From: AWTP1-13 sp035550075
GTDB taxonomy: Bacteria; Pseudomonadota; Alphaproteobacteria; Rhizobiales; Hyphomicrobiaceae
Length of the DNA: 39,296 nucleotides
Reading direction: 5' to 3'
Assembly (NCBI GenBank): GCA_035550075.1
Contig: DASZQG010000060.1
Coordinates: forward strand, 1-39,296
Shown here: piece after piece, positions 16,725-25,406 of the stretch
Position numbering within the stretch: the stretch's first letter is position 1
Layout: each line of letters opens with the position of its first letter
Translations under genes and position numbers: made by a program
Notes under the pieces: model-generated
Seen by the model: only the letters and a program-made list of their open reading frames with translations
What the model was told of the DNA's origin: nothing
The model's database searches: none

Positions 16725-18862
16725 GCGGGAGCACCTCAGCGACCGCCGCGCCCGAGCGGCGGCTTCCCGGGAATTTGCAGACCAATCCGCGCCTGTCCAA
16801 ATGGCTGCGGTTTCGGCCCGACGGATTCGTCGAGATCTCGCCTGGAAAAGTAGAAATCGGCCAGGGCATCCTCACGACCTTGACCCAGATCGCAGCAGAC
16901 GAACTGGATGTGGGCTTGGAACGAGTACGGGTGCTTACTGCCAAGACGACATACAGCCCGAACGAAGGCGTGACGTCCGGCAGCCTGTCCGTCCAGGATT
17001 CGGGCATGGCGCTGCGCTACGCCTGTGCTGAGGCGCGCGCGATCTTTTTGGCCGCGGCGGCGGAACGGCTGGGCATCGGCGTCGGTGCACTCGAGGTTGC
17101 GGACGGGACTATCGAGGGACCGGGCAACGCACGCACCAGTTACTGGGAGCTGGCCGAGGAAGAACTTCTCGACCGGGACGCGACCGGCACCGTGCCGCCC
17201 AAGGCTCCCGCCCGCCGCAAGCTTGCGGGCCGGAGCATCGCCCGCATCGACGCTCCAGCCAAGATTTGCGGAATGCCCGCGTTTGTCCAGGATCTCGCCC
17301 TGCCAGATATGCTGCACGGCCGCGTCCTCAAGCCGCCGCGGCCCGAAGCGAGACTCACGGCCCTGGATGAGGCCGCGGCCCGCGCATGCCCCGGCGTCGT
17401 GGCTGTGGTGCGCGACGGCAGCTTCGCAGGCGTCGTCGCGCAGACCCTAGAGTCCGCGCGGGCAGGATTGGAGCAGCTCAGGCGCGGCGCAACATGGGAC
17501 GGCGGAGCGCCGCTGCCCGACGAGGCCAATCTGCGCTCCTGGCTCAAGGTCCAGCCGGTGGAGACGACCGAAGTCTCCGCCAAGGGCGATCTCGCGAGCG
17601 GCGGCGCAGCGCGCACGGTGAGACGGGAATACTCCCGCCCGTTCCTTTCGCATGCCTCGATGGCGCCCTCCTGTGCGATCGCGCAATGGACGGACGGCGG
17701 GTTGCGCGTGTGGACCCACACCCAAGGCATTTTCAATTTGCGCGCCGATCTCGCGATTGTCCTGTCGATGCCCGCCGAGAAGATTATCGTTGAGCATCAC
17801 GAAGGCGCCGGTTGCTATGGCCAGAACGGGGCCGACGATGTGGCCCTCGACGCGGTGCTGCTCGCAAAGTCAGCAGGTGGAAGACCGGTTCGGCTTGAGT
17901 GGTCCCGCGAGGATGAACTGTGCACCGGGCCGGTTGGTGCTGCCATGGCAATCGACATTTCGGCCGACCTCGACGCCGGGGGAGAGGTGATCGGGTGGCG
18001 GCACGACGTGTGGAGTAACGGTCATGTCTCCCGCCCGGGGCGCGCGAAAATACCGACACTCGCCGCGGCCTCGCAGCTTGCACGTCCCTTCGAGCGGTTC
18101 ATCTCGGTCAACCCGCCGCTGGCCGGTGGAGGCGGCGCGGAGCGCAATTCCGTCCCCGGTTACAATTTTCCGGCGTGGCGCATCACCAGCCACCGTCTGC
18201 TCACGATGCCGATCCGCACCTCGTCGCTGCGCACGCTCGGCGGATTTGCCAACGTGTTTGCCATCGAGTCCTTTGTCGACGAGCTTGCATCGCTGCGCGG
18301 CGAAGACCCACTCGACTATCGCCTGCGGCACCTGCCGGACAAACGCGCCCGCGCGGTGCTCGAGACCGCCGCCGACTGCGCCGGCTGGCGGTCATGGCAG
18401 AAGCGGGAGGGGTTCGGGCATGGCCTCGCGTTCGCGCGATACAAGGGCTTTGGCGCCTATTGTGCCGTCGTTTCCGAGGTCGAGGGGGAGGCCGATATCC
18501 GCGTGCGGCGCCTCGTCATTGCCGTGGACGTTGGTGAAGCCATCAATCCCGACGGCGTGGCGAACCAGATCGAGGGTGGCGCCATTCAGGCGACGAGCTG
18601 GACGCTGAAGGAGGCCGTGCGGTTCGATCGTTCATCCATTACCAGCATCGACTTCGCTAGCTATCCCATCTTGCGCTTCTCCGAGGTGCCGACGGTCGAG
18701 GTCACCGTCATGCCGCGCGCCGACGAGCCGCCGCTCGGTGCCGGCGAGGCTGCGCTTGGTCCCACAGGCGCAGCCATCGCCAATGCTGTCTTCGACGCAT
18801 TGGGAACGCGCGTCCGCGATCTGCCCATCACGCGTGAACGCATCATCGGGTCGATGGCATGA
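16721..18862 (+). CDS. molybdopterin-binding subunit of IorB/nicotinate-dehydrogenase-type hydroxylase
   Basis: A 713-residue catalytic subunit that would hydroxylate an aromatic or N-heterocyclic compound or an aldehyde with water as oxygen donor. It starts with molybdenum-domain sequence (SPGKVEIGQGILTTLTQIAA, from about 46), and only then the hammerhead segment that opens ordinary xanthine dehydrogenase large subunits (GRSIARIDAPAKICG, from about 169). This permuted order is typical of isoquinoline 1-oxidoreductase beta-type proteins. The catalytic glutamate is Glu676 in LGAGEAALGP. There is no Tat signal and no C-terminal cytochrome domain. The start overlaps the small-subunit stop (ATGA), as does its stop with the next start. 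No FAD subunit is present, as expected for this type. Substrate unknown. Confidence 0.9.
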   Translation: MSGSTSATAAPERRLPGNLQTNPRLSKWLRFRPDGFVEISPGKVEIGQGILTTLTQIAADELDVGLERVRVLTAKTTYSPNEGVTSGSLSVQDSGMALRYACAEARAIFLAAAAERLGIGVGALEVADGTIEGPGNARTSYWELAEEELLDRDATGTVPPKAPARRKLAGRSIARIDAPAKICGMPAFVQDLALPDMLHGRVLKPPRPEARLTALDEAAARACPGVVAVVRDGSFAGVVAQTLESARAGLEQLRRGATWDGGAPLPDEANLRSWLKVQPVETTEVSAKGDLASGGAARTVRREYSRPFLSHASMAPSCAIAQWTDGGLRVWTHTQGIFNLRADLAIVLSMPAEKIIVEHHEGAGCYGQNGADDVALDAVLLAKSAGGRPVRLEWSREDELCTGPVGAAMAIDISADLDAGGEVIGWRHDVWSNGHVSRPGRAKIPTLAAASQLARPFERFISVNPPLAGGGGAERNSVPGYNFPAWRITSHRLLTMPIRTSSLRTLGGFANVFAIESFVDELASLRGEDPLDYRLRHLPDKRARAVLETAADCAGWRSWQKREGFGHGLAFARYKGFGAYCAVVSEVEGEADIRVRRLVIAVDVGEAINPDGVANQIEGGAIQATSWTLKEAVRFDRSSITSIDFASYPILRFSEVPTVEVTVMPRADEPPLGAGEAALGPTGAAIANAVFDALGTRVRDLPITRERIIGSMA

Positions 18863-19560
18863 CTCTGCGCATTCTGAGCGGCGGTGCCGCGCACGCCCTC
18901 GTGAGCAGGCTCGCCCCGCTGTTCAAGACGCGCACCGGTCACGATGTCGAGGGCACCTTCGGCGCCGTTGGCGCAATGCGCGACAAGCTACTCGCGGGCG
19001 AACCCGCAGACCTTTTGATCCTGACGTCCGCGCTGATCGGCGAACTGGTGCGCACCGGTCGCGTGCTTGCGGACTCTGTGGCAGACGTCGGAGCGGTGCG
19101 CACGGGCGTAGCGGTTCGTCAAAGCGATGCATTTCCACGGGTGACAAGCGCCGGCGACTTGAGACGGCTCCTGCAAAGCGCGAGCGAGATCTTTGTCCCT
19201 GACACCGCCCTATCGACGGCAGGTATTCATGTGAGAACGGTGCTCGACGGGTTGCAGATCGCATCGGAGGTTGCGTCGCGGCTGCGACAATTCCCGAACG
19301 GAGCGACAGCCATGAAGGCGCTCGCCGCGGCGACCAGTCCAAGTCCCATCGGGATCACGCAGCGGACGGAGATCCTCGGCACGCCCGGTGTCGCCTATGT
19401 GGCAGCGCTGCCTGATGAACACGCGCTCGCCACCGTCTACACTGCCGCAATAAGCACGCGCGCGAACCTACCGCGAGAGGCGGGCACGCTGATCGCCCTG
19501 CTTACGGGCGCGGAGGGCGAAAGCGCCCGCGCGGCCGCCGGCTTCGAGCCCACCGAATAG
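18859..19560 (+). CDS. ModA-like substrate-binding domain protein lacking a signal peptide
   Basis: A 233-residue type II periplasmic-binding-protein fold related to the molybdate-binding protein ModA (SBP_bac_11). It begins directly with the first strand (MTLRILSGGAAHALV), then PADLLIL and RTGVAVR segments of the family, and ends soon after the final helix. ModA proteins are normally exported, but here no hydrophobic leader precedes the fold, so it should stay in the cytoplasm. The ATG overlaps the large-subunit stop, making start-site misassignment unlikely. It could deliver or sense a ligand for the hydroxylase, or help insert molybdenum cofactor; these are guesses. Confidence 0.82.
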   Translation: MTLRILSGGAAHALVSRLAPLFKTRTGHDVEGTFGAVGAMRDKLLAGEPADLLILTSALIGELVRTGRVLADSVADVGAVRTGVAVRQSDAFPRVTSAGDLRRLLQSASEIFVPDTALSTAGIHVRTVLDGLQIASEVASRLRQFPNGATAMKALAAATSPSPIGITQRTEILGTPGVAYVAALPDEHALATVYTAAISTRANLPREAGTLIALLTGAEGESARAAAGFEPTE

Positions 19561-19582
19561 CGACCGCGGCACGCACTGCAGA

Positions 19583-19969
19583 TCAGCCTGGCGGCACGTC
19601 AAAGAACTTGTTCGGCTTCAGGAAAAACGAGAGCACAACGCAGCCGTCGCGCGAATGGGCGGTATGGCGGCTGCCGGCGGGACGCCAGACATAGTTGCCG
19701 GCGGTGGCAACGCCCTCGTCATCCGCAAGCGAGCCCTCAAGGACATAGCTCTGCTCGATTTCGACGTGCTCGTGATCGGGGAGTTTGGCGCCGGGTGCGA
19801 AGCGGGTGAGCGCCGTCAGCAGCCCGGTCTGCTTGTCTTCCATCAAAACCTTTAGGTCGACGCCCGGAAATCGGGTCGGCACCCAGGGCAGCCCTGCCAC
19901 GTCGACGTAGCGGGAAGCGAGAGCGGACAGGCCCTCGTGGTTCGCTGCGCCCGGTGTCAGCATCGCCAT
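19583..19969 (-). CDS. ChrR-like cupin domain protein
   Basis: A single-domain cupin of 128 residues. Metal ligands of cupin motif 1 are His66, His68 and Glu72 (DHEHVEIEQ), and motif 2 includes His102 or His105 (GSRHTAHS). The pattern resembles the ChrR cupin and 2,4'-dihydroxyacetophenone dioxygenase-like proteins. The frame stays open far upstream into the MFS gene, but GGAGGA lies just before the ATG at 19969, and the product from there fits the fold, so I chose this start. It is 38 bases downstream of the MFS transporter stop and likely in one operon with it. It may be a small dioxygenase or isomerase; no activity is certain. Confidence 0.82.
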   Translation of the reverse strand: MAMLTPGAANHEGLSALASRYVDVAGLPWVPTRFPGVDLKVLMEDKQTGLLTALTRFAPGAKLPDHEHVEIEQSYVLEGSLADDEGVATAGNYVWRPAGSRHTAHSRDGCVVLSFFLKPNKFFDVPPG

Positions 19970-20007
19970 TGCGTTCCTCCGTTCCTCCGGCACAGCTTTC
20001 GCTGCGC

Positions 20008-21207
20008 TCATACTCCTTTCAGGCCGACGCTCCCGGTCTCCGGCATTCGCACGACGACCAGGCAGAGCGCGAAGGCTGCGGCCACAGCCAGCGCCGCGAA
20101 TGCAAAGTTGTAGCCGCCAACCACGACCAGCGTTCCTCCCGCCACGTTGCTGAGCGATCCGCCTACGCCCTGCACGGTGCCGACCATTCCCCGGCTTACG
20201 CTGTAACGCCCGCTGCCACGCATGATATCGGCAAGCATGAGCGGCACCAGAATATCCAGAATACCACCGCTGACGCCGTCGAGAACCTGCGCCCCCACAA
20301 GAACCGGAGCGCTGTCGAACTGGCAGAAGATGAAGCCACGGGCCACCAGCGCCGCGCAGGCAATGACAAAGAGAGGTTTTCGCCCCCACCGATCCGCCTT
20401 CGCGCCCACCAGCAGCGCCATCGGAATCATGCCAAGCTGCGCCACCAGGATGCACGCGGACAGCAGCAAGGTCTCAAAGCCCGGATGCTGGAGGGCAAGC
20501 TTCTGCCCGGCCAAGGGAAGCATGGTGGCCCCGGCAAAATGAAAGGCGGCAACGCTCAAAGCCAGCAGGAGGAGCGGCTTTCGCTCCCTGAATATGGTGC
20601 CCCAATCCTCCGGCACGCGCCTCCTGGCGGCCGCCGTGAAGCCGCGCGCCACGTCGTGGTCGATGGCGTGCGCTGGAATGGAAAGGACCACGAACGCCGA
20701 TAGTACCGCGAAGAACGGCACGAGATAGAAGACGGCACCCTGCGAGAAGTACCAGCCGACCACCCCGACCAGCCCCGACATGAAGACATTGCCCAGCCGA
20801 TCGAATGCCACGTTGCGCGCAACCCGTTCCGGGAACCTTTGCGGCCCCACCAGCCCGAGAGAGATCGCCGCGACCGTCGGCGCAAATACGGCGCCGAGAA
20901 TCGCCATGGCAACGTCGGCGGTCAGGACGACGGGACCGCTTGGCCAGCGCTCGATTGAGACGGCGCACACGGAGAGCACGAGCACGCCGGCGACCAGCAT
21001 CGCTCGCTTCGCCCGCGTCATGTCGATGAGCGCGCCGATGGGCGTGTGCAAGGTGATGCCGATCAAGCCGCTGGCTGTGAGAACGGCGCCAATCTCAGCG
21101 GCGGTCCAGTGAGCCTGCGTGAGAAGAAATACACTGACGAACGCACCTAGACCGCCTCGAACATCTGCAAGAAAGAAATTCAAGATGTCGAGGCGTCGAT
21201 ACTGCAC
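20008..21207 (-). CDS. MFS transporter
   Basis: A 399-residue protein with twelve predicted transmembrane helices. The loop between helices 2 and 3 has the MFS motif-A-like GALIDMTRAKRAM, repeated in the second half as GAKADRWGRKP, the usual pseudo-symmetry. The N-terminus MQYRRLDILNFFLADVRGGLGAF is recognisable from a group of proteobacterial MFS proteins without assigned substrates. It is first in a unit with the cupin gene, which suggests uptake or export of a small organic compound that the cupin modifies. No regulator is adjacent. Confidence 0.87.
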   Translation of the reverse strand: MQYRRLDILNFFLADVRGGLGAFVSVFLLTQAHWTAAEIGAVLTASGLIGITLHTPIGALIDMTRAKRAMLVAGVLVLSVCAVSIERWPSGPVVLTADVAMAILGAVFAPTVAAISLGLVGPQRFPERVARNVAFDRLGNVFMSGLVGVVGWYFSQGAVFYLVPFFAVLSAFVVLSIPAHAIDHDVARGFTAAARRRVPEDWGTIFRERKPLLLLALSVAAFHFAGATMLPLAGQKLALQHPGFETLLLSACILVAQLGMIPMALLVGAKADRWGRKPLFVIACAALVARGFIFCQFDSAPVLVGAQVLDGVSGGILDILVPLMLADIMRGSGRYSVSRGMVGTVQGVGGSLSNVAGGTLVVVGGYNFAFAALAVAAAFALCLVVVRMPETGSVGLKGV

Positions 21208-21379
21208 CCTGCACCCTCACCGGTTTTCAAAGGCCCCGGGCACCTCAGAGCAGGAAAGTCACCGCCTCGTCAACCACGCTTCTCGGGCCTGCGGCGAAGC
21301 CCAAGTTCGCTTGCGCCGCTGGAGAATGCGAGACAGCCGGGAAAATTCGCGCAACGACGTGCGAGCAGCGCTCGGGCGA

Positions 21380-24040
21380 TCAGCTCTTTTTCGCAACGAG
21401 CTTCTTGATCGCGGCTTCGAGCGGGCGCGCGCCTGCGTCGTAGTCCTGCCAAGGCTTGCTTTTGGTGAGCAGCGAAGGCGCAGTCTCGATGGTGTAACGG
21501 CCGGGATCGAGGCCTTTGCGCACAACGTTCCAGTTTACGGGCATTGATACGGGGGCGCCCGGCCGTCCGCGGGGCGACAAGGGTGCTACTGCCGTCGACA
21601 TGCGATCGTTGCGCAGGTAGTCGAGAAAGATGCGGCCATCACGCTTCTTCTTCGACATGTTGACCAGGTAGCGCTCGGGGCTCTCGGAGGCCATGAGCAG
21701 GCAGACGCTTTGCGCGAAGGCTTTCGCCTCGGCCCATCCCAGCTCGCTGCCGGACTTGACCTTCAGCGGCACGACGACATGCAAACCCTTGCCACCCGTC
21801 GTCTTGCAGAAGGCGACGAGACCCAGGCGCTCAAGGCGCTCGCGAAGCTCCTTTGCGGCGTCAACCACTGCGTTGAAGTCGAGGTCAGGAGCCGGATCCA
21901 GGTCGAATATCAACCGTCCCGGCGTCGCGGGCCGGTGGGGCGCGCAATTCCAGGGATGGAATTCGACGGCGGCGATCTGCGCCATCGCGATCAAACCTTC
22001 CACCCGGTCAATCTGCAGGTAGGGCTTGCGGTCGCCTTCGACGGTGACGGTCTCGACAAGGTCGGACAGCCCGCGCATGGCGTGCCGCTGGAAGAACCTT
22101 TCCGCCTCGATACCGTCGGGCGCACGGATGATCGAGCAAGGCCGCCCGCGCAGGTGCTCGATCATCCACGGGCCAACCGCTTCGAGGTAGCGGGCAAGCT
22201 CCAGCTTGGTGACGCCCTTCTCTTTCCCGCTGGCGGGCCAAAGCTCCTTGTCAGGCTTTGAGATCGTCACGCCCATAACGGCGCTGGCGGTGGCCTTGGC
22301 AGGGCGGGATTTGCCGCTTGCGGGCATGGGCGTGCGCAGCTCGACGGTTTCGGGTGCAACAGGATGCTCGGCCCGCACTTCACGCGCCGGCTTGTCCTCG
22401 CGCAACCCTTTGAATGCGGCTTGCCGGACCATACCGCCGTCGGTCCAACCGGCAAACTCGATCTCCGCGACGAGCTCGGGCTTGACCCAGGTCCAACCCG
22501 CCTCCTTGCGCGGCGCGTCCCGCCCCACAAACGGGCTCTTGCTCGTTGCAAGGGCCTTGAGCCCGGCCAGCAGCTTCTTCGAATTGCGCTGGTTGAACCC
22601 CGTACCGATGCGTCCGACGTGCACGAGGCGATCCCCTTGGTAGACCCCAGCCACCAGCGAGCGGACCGACGTGCTGCCGCCGGTCCAGCCGCCAATCACC
22701 ACTTCGTGTCCTACCCGGCATTTTGCCTTCACCCAGTCGTCGGCCCGTCCTGACCGATAGGGCGCATCCAGCCGCTTGGAGATGATGCCCTCGAACTTCA
22801 ACTGACAGGCGGAGCGCAGCACGGCATCGCCGGCCGCTGACAGGTACTCCACGTATCGGATCGAGCCGTGTGCATGGCGGGCCAGAAGCCTTTCAAGCCG
22901 GGCCTTGCGCTCGGACAAGGGAAGCGGACGGAGATCTTCGCCATCGGCGAACAACAGATCGAACGCGAAATAGATCAGGTCCTCAGACCGTCCCTCCGAC
23001 AGCGCGACCTGAAGCGCGCTGAAATCGGGAACACCGGCATGCCCGAGCGCAACGATTTCCCCGTCGATGATGCAATCCGGCAGTGCCGCCGCAGTGTCCG
23101 CAACGGCAGCGAAGCGCGCAGCCCAGTCGAGGCCCTTGCGCGTGAGCATAGCGACGGTGCCATTCTTGACGTGGAGCTGAACGCGGTAGCCGTCGAGCTT
23201 GATCTCGTGCACCCAGCCCTTGCCGCTGGGCGGACGGGTTACCGGCCGGCAAAGCTGGGGGCTGATGAAAGCCGGCGCCTTGCCCGCTACGGCTTTCGAG
23301 CGGAGGCGCGCCGACGTCGGCGCCTGGAGCCGCGCGGCGGAGCGTTTCGGCGCGGTGCTCCTGCTAGGCTTGTTGGAGTGCCAGACCGATGCGGGGTCTC
23401 TTGCTTTAACCTTGCTCCCGGCCGCCATGAAGGGTTTCGGTCCGCGCCCTTTGCCGGCCGCGATTTGCTCCATAGTGCGGCCGGAGGCGACGGAGCGGTC
23501 GCGCGCGAGCACGGAGTCGCCGGCCTCGCGCTCATAGCCGTCGCGGTGCTTGATCAGCAGCCAGTTGTTGCGCTTGCCGCGCTCGCGGTCGTTCTTCATC
23601 CGCACAAGCACCCAGCTCCCCTTGAGCTTGTCGCCGGCGAGAACGAACTTGAGGTCGCCCTTGCGCAAGGCGGCGTCGACATTCTCGTCGCCTTCCGGCA
23701 TCCAGAAGCCGCGATCCCACAGCATCACGGTTCCGCCGCCGTACTCACCCTCGGGAATGGTGCCCTCGAAATCCCCATAGTCGAGCGGATGATCCTCCAC
23801 CTCGACGGCGAGCCGCTTGTCGGCCGGGTTGAGAGAGGGACCCTTGGTCACCGCCCACGACTTGAACACGCCATCGTGCTCAAGGCGCAGATCGTAATGC
23901 AGGCGCGTGGCATCGTGCTTCTGGATAACGAAGCGAGGGTACTTGGCGGGCCGAACCTTGTCGCGCCCGCTTGGCTCGGACGTCTTCTCGAAGTCGCGCT
24001 TCGACTGGTATGCGGAAAGTCTTTTCTTCCTGGTCGCCAT
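21380..24040 (-). CDS. ligD: DNA ligase D (phosphoesterase-ligase-polymerase)
   Basis: An 886-residue multidomain enzyme for non-homologous end joining. Order: 3'-phosphoesterase (about 30-180), ATP-dependent ligase with OB fold (about 255-560), and primase-like polymerase (about 585-870). PE residues His42, His48, Asp50, Arg52 and His84 match, in position, those I recall for Pseudomonas LigD, which supports the start at 24040. The ligase nucleophile is Lys281 in HEIKLDGYR. The polymerase metal site shows FDLDPAPDLDF. A longer frame to 24187 adds 49 residues that look non-native. The linker at 205-255 is basic and low-complexity. No Ku gene is in the window, although ligD and ku are often neighbours. 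It is divergent from dusA. Confidence 0.95.
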   Translation of the reverse strand: MATRKKRLSAYQSKRDFEKTSEPSGRDKVRPAKYPRFVIQKHDATRLHYDLRLEHDGVFKSWAVTKGPSLNPADKRLAVEVEDHPLDYGDFEGTIPEGEYGGGTVMLWDRGFWMPEGDENVDAALRKGDLKFVLAGDKLKGSWVLVRMKNDRERGKRNNWLLIKHRDGYEREAGDSVLARDRSVASGRTMEQIAAGKGRGPKPFMAAGSKVKARDPASVWHSNKPSRSTAPKRSAARLQAPTSARLRSKAVAGKAPAFISPQLCRPVTRPPSGKGWVHEIKLDGYRVQLHVKNGTVAMLTRKGLDWAARFAAVADTAAALPDCIIDGEIVALGHAGVPDFSALQVALSEGRSEDLIYFAFDLLFADGEDLRPLPLSERKARLERLLARHAHGSIRYVEYLSAAGDAVLRSACQLKFEGIISKRLDAPYRSGRADDWVKAKCRVGHEVVIGGWTGGSTSVRSLVAGVYQGDRLVHVGRIGTGFNQRNSKKLLAGLKALATSKSPFVGRDAPRKEAGWTWVKPELVAEIEFAGWTDGGMVRQAAFKGLREDKPAREVRAEHPVAPETVELRTPMPASGKSRPAKATASAVMGVTISKPDKELWPASGKEKGVTKLELARYLEAVGPWMIEHLRGRPCSIIRAPDGIEAERFFQRHAMRGLSDLVETVTVEGDRKPYLQIDRVEGLIAMAQIAAVEFHPWNCAPHRPATPGRLIFDLDPAPDLDFNAVVDAAKELRERLERLGLVAFCKTTGGKGLHVVVPLKVKSGSELGWAEAKAFAQSVCLLMASESPERYLVNMSKKKRDGRIFLDYLRNDRMSTAVAPLSPRGRPGAPVSMPVNWNVVRKGLDPGRYTIETAPSLLTKSKPWQDYDAGARPLEAAIKKLVAKKS

Positions 24041-24217
24041 TTTGCAGCCGTTCGGCAGCGCCCTCATGGCCGCATGACAGCGGCAATCCGGCAACGTGCA
24101 GCGCGCCCGCGCGTTCCCGGCCGGTGTCCATATCAAACCGTCAACGGCCCGGACGCAAGCCGCACGGCACCCCACGGGCCGTGGCAATTGAGGTGGCCTT
24201 AATGAGGGGCGCGACTA

Positions 24218-25306
24218 ATGGTAAAAGGGCGCTATGCAGCATGTTTCGATGGCCAATGGCATGGCGAACCCATGCGGTCCTCTGCTATTGCTCCGTCAAT
24301 GAACGCGGACGATTTGCAGCACAGGTTCTGCGTCGCGCCCATGATGGATTGGACGGACCGGCATTGCCGGTTCTTCCACCGCCTCCTCACCCGCCGGGCG
24401 CGGCTCTACACGGAAATGGTGACCGCACAGGCAGTCCTGCGCGGCGATCGCGACCGCCTGCTCGGCTTCGACGCATCGGAACACCCGGTCGGGTTGCAGC
24501 TCGGCGGCAATGATCCATCGAGGCTCGCAGACGCCGCCGCGATCGGTGAGGCCTATGGCTATGATGAGATCAATCTCAATGTGGGCTGCCCATCCGACCG
24601 CGTGCAAGGCGGCAATTTCGGCGCGTGTTTGATGGCCGACCCGGCCCTGGTCGCGCGCTGCGTGGCGGCCATGCAGGACCGGGTGCGCATTCCGGTCACC
24701 GTCAAATGCCGCATCGGCGTCGACGACCAGGACAGCGAACGGGATCTGTCGCGATTCATATCGGTGGTCGCCGATGCCGGATGCGACACCTTCATCGTGC
24801 ATGCGCGCAAGGCGTGGCTCAGCGGCCTGTCACCGAAGGAGAACCGGGAGGTTCCGCCCCTCGACTACGCCCGCGTCTACCGGCTCAAGGCAGAGCGCTC
24901 AGGTCTGACGATTGTCATCAACGGCGGTATTGCGTCTCTGGACGAGGCCGAAGCGCATCTTGAGCACGTCGATGGTGTTGCGCTCGGCCGTGCCGCCTAT
25001 CGCACCCCCTATATCCTGGCCGATGTCGATCGCCGCCTCTTTGGCGATGTTGAGGTCCCGCCCTCCCGGCGTGCCGTGTTGGAGCAGGTGCTCGCCTATG
25101 CCGACCGCCACGTCCAAGCTGGCGGACGGCTGAACAACGTGACGCGCCACATTCTCGGCCTTTACCATGGGCAGCCCCAGGCACGAGCGTTCCGCCGCCA
25201 CCTGTCGGAGAACGCGCCAGGTGCCGGTGTAACCCGCGAGGTGCTCTTGCAGGCACTGCAGATCGTCGAGCGCCGGCCCGAACGGATTCCCGAGGCGGCG
25301 GAGTGA
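24218..25306 (+). CDS. dusA: tRNA-dihydrouridine synthase DusA
   Basis: A 362-residue FMN enzyme that reduces uridine in the D-loop of tRNA. The TIM barrel starts FCVAPMMDWTDRHCR (about 37), and the catalytic cysteine is Cys124 in LNVGCPSDRVQGG. The DusA subgroup is indicated by the DWTDRHCR opening and by the GLYHGQPQARAFRRHLSE C-terminal segment. GAGGGG at 24204-24209 supports the ATG at 24218, but ATGs at 24272 and 24299 would give an N-terminus closer to usual homologues. It is divergent from ligD and likely monocistronic. Confidence 0.93.
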   Translation: MVKGRYAACFDGQWHGEPMRSSAIAPSMNADDLQHRFCVAPMMDWTDRHCRFFHRLLTRRARLYTEMVTAQAVLRGDRDRLLGFDASEHPVGLQLGGNDPSRLADAAAIGEAYGYDEINLNVGCPSDRVQGGNFGACLMADPALVARCVAAMQDRVRIPVTVKCRIGVDDQDSERDLSRFISVVADAGCDTFIVHARKAWLSGLSPKENREVPPLDYARVYRLKAERSGLTIVINGGIASLDEAEAHLEHVDGVALGRAAYRTPYILADVDRRLFGDVEVPPSRRAVLEQVLAYADRHVQAGGRLNNVTRHILGLYHGQPQARAFRRHLSENAPGAGVTREVLLQALQIVERRPERIPEAAE

Positions 25307-25362
25307 GCCCGAATTCGCGCGGCTGTCATGCCTGCGCGCCTGGCTGCACGTCGCAATCCGGC

Positions 25363-25389
25363 TTTGGCCTTGTTATATTGAGGGCCAAA
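25363..25389 (+). promoter_or_regulatory. inverted repeat framing an extended -10 element
   Basis: TTTGGCC (25363-25369) and GGCCAAA (25383-25389) form a 7-bp perfect inverted repeat around TGTTATATT (25371-25379), which reads as an extended -10 promoter element. A repressor bound here would block transcription of the thioredoxin-like gene whose start is at 25407. The short distance to the start codon also allows the repeat to form an RNA hairpin just before the ribosome binding site. Confidence 0.35.
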
Positions 25390-25406
25390 CCATGAGGAGC
25401 GATCGT

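Noticed and set aside
19970..20455. N-terminal extension of the cupin frame, giving a 290-residue protein
   Set aside because: The added part overlaps the MFS gene out of frame and looks non-protein-like; a good ribosome binding site precedes the ATG at 19969.
24041..24187. 49-residue N-terminal extension of LigD
   Set aside because: Starting at 24040 puts the phosphoesterase residues at the positions known for Pseudomonas LigD, and the extension is Cys/Arg-rich without family likeness.
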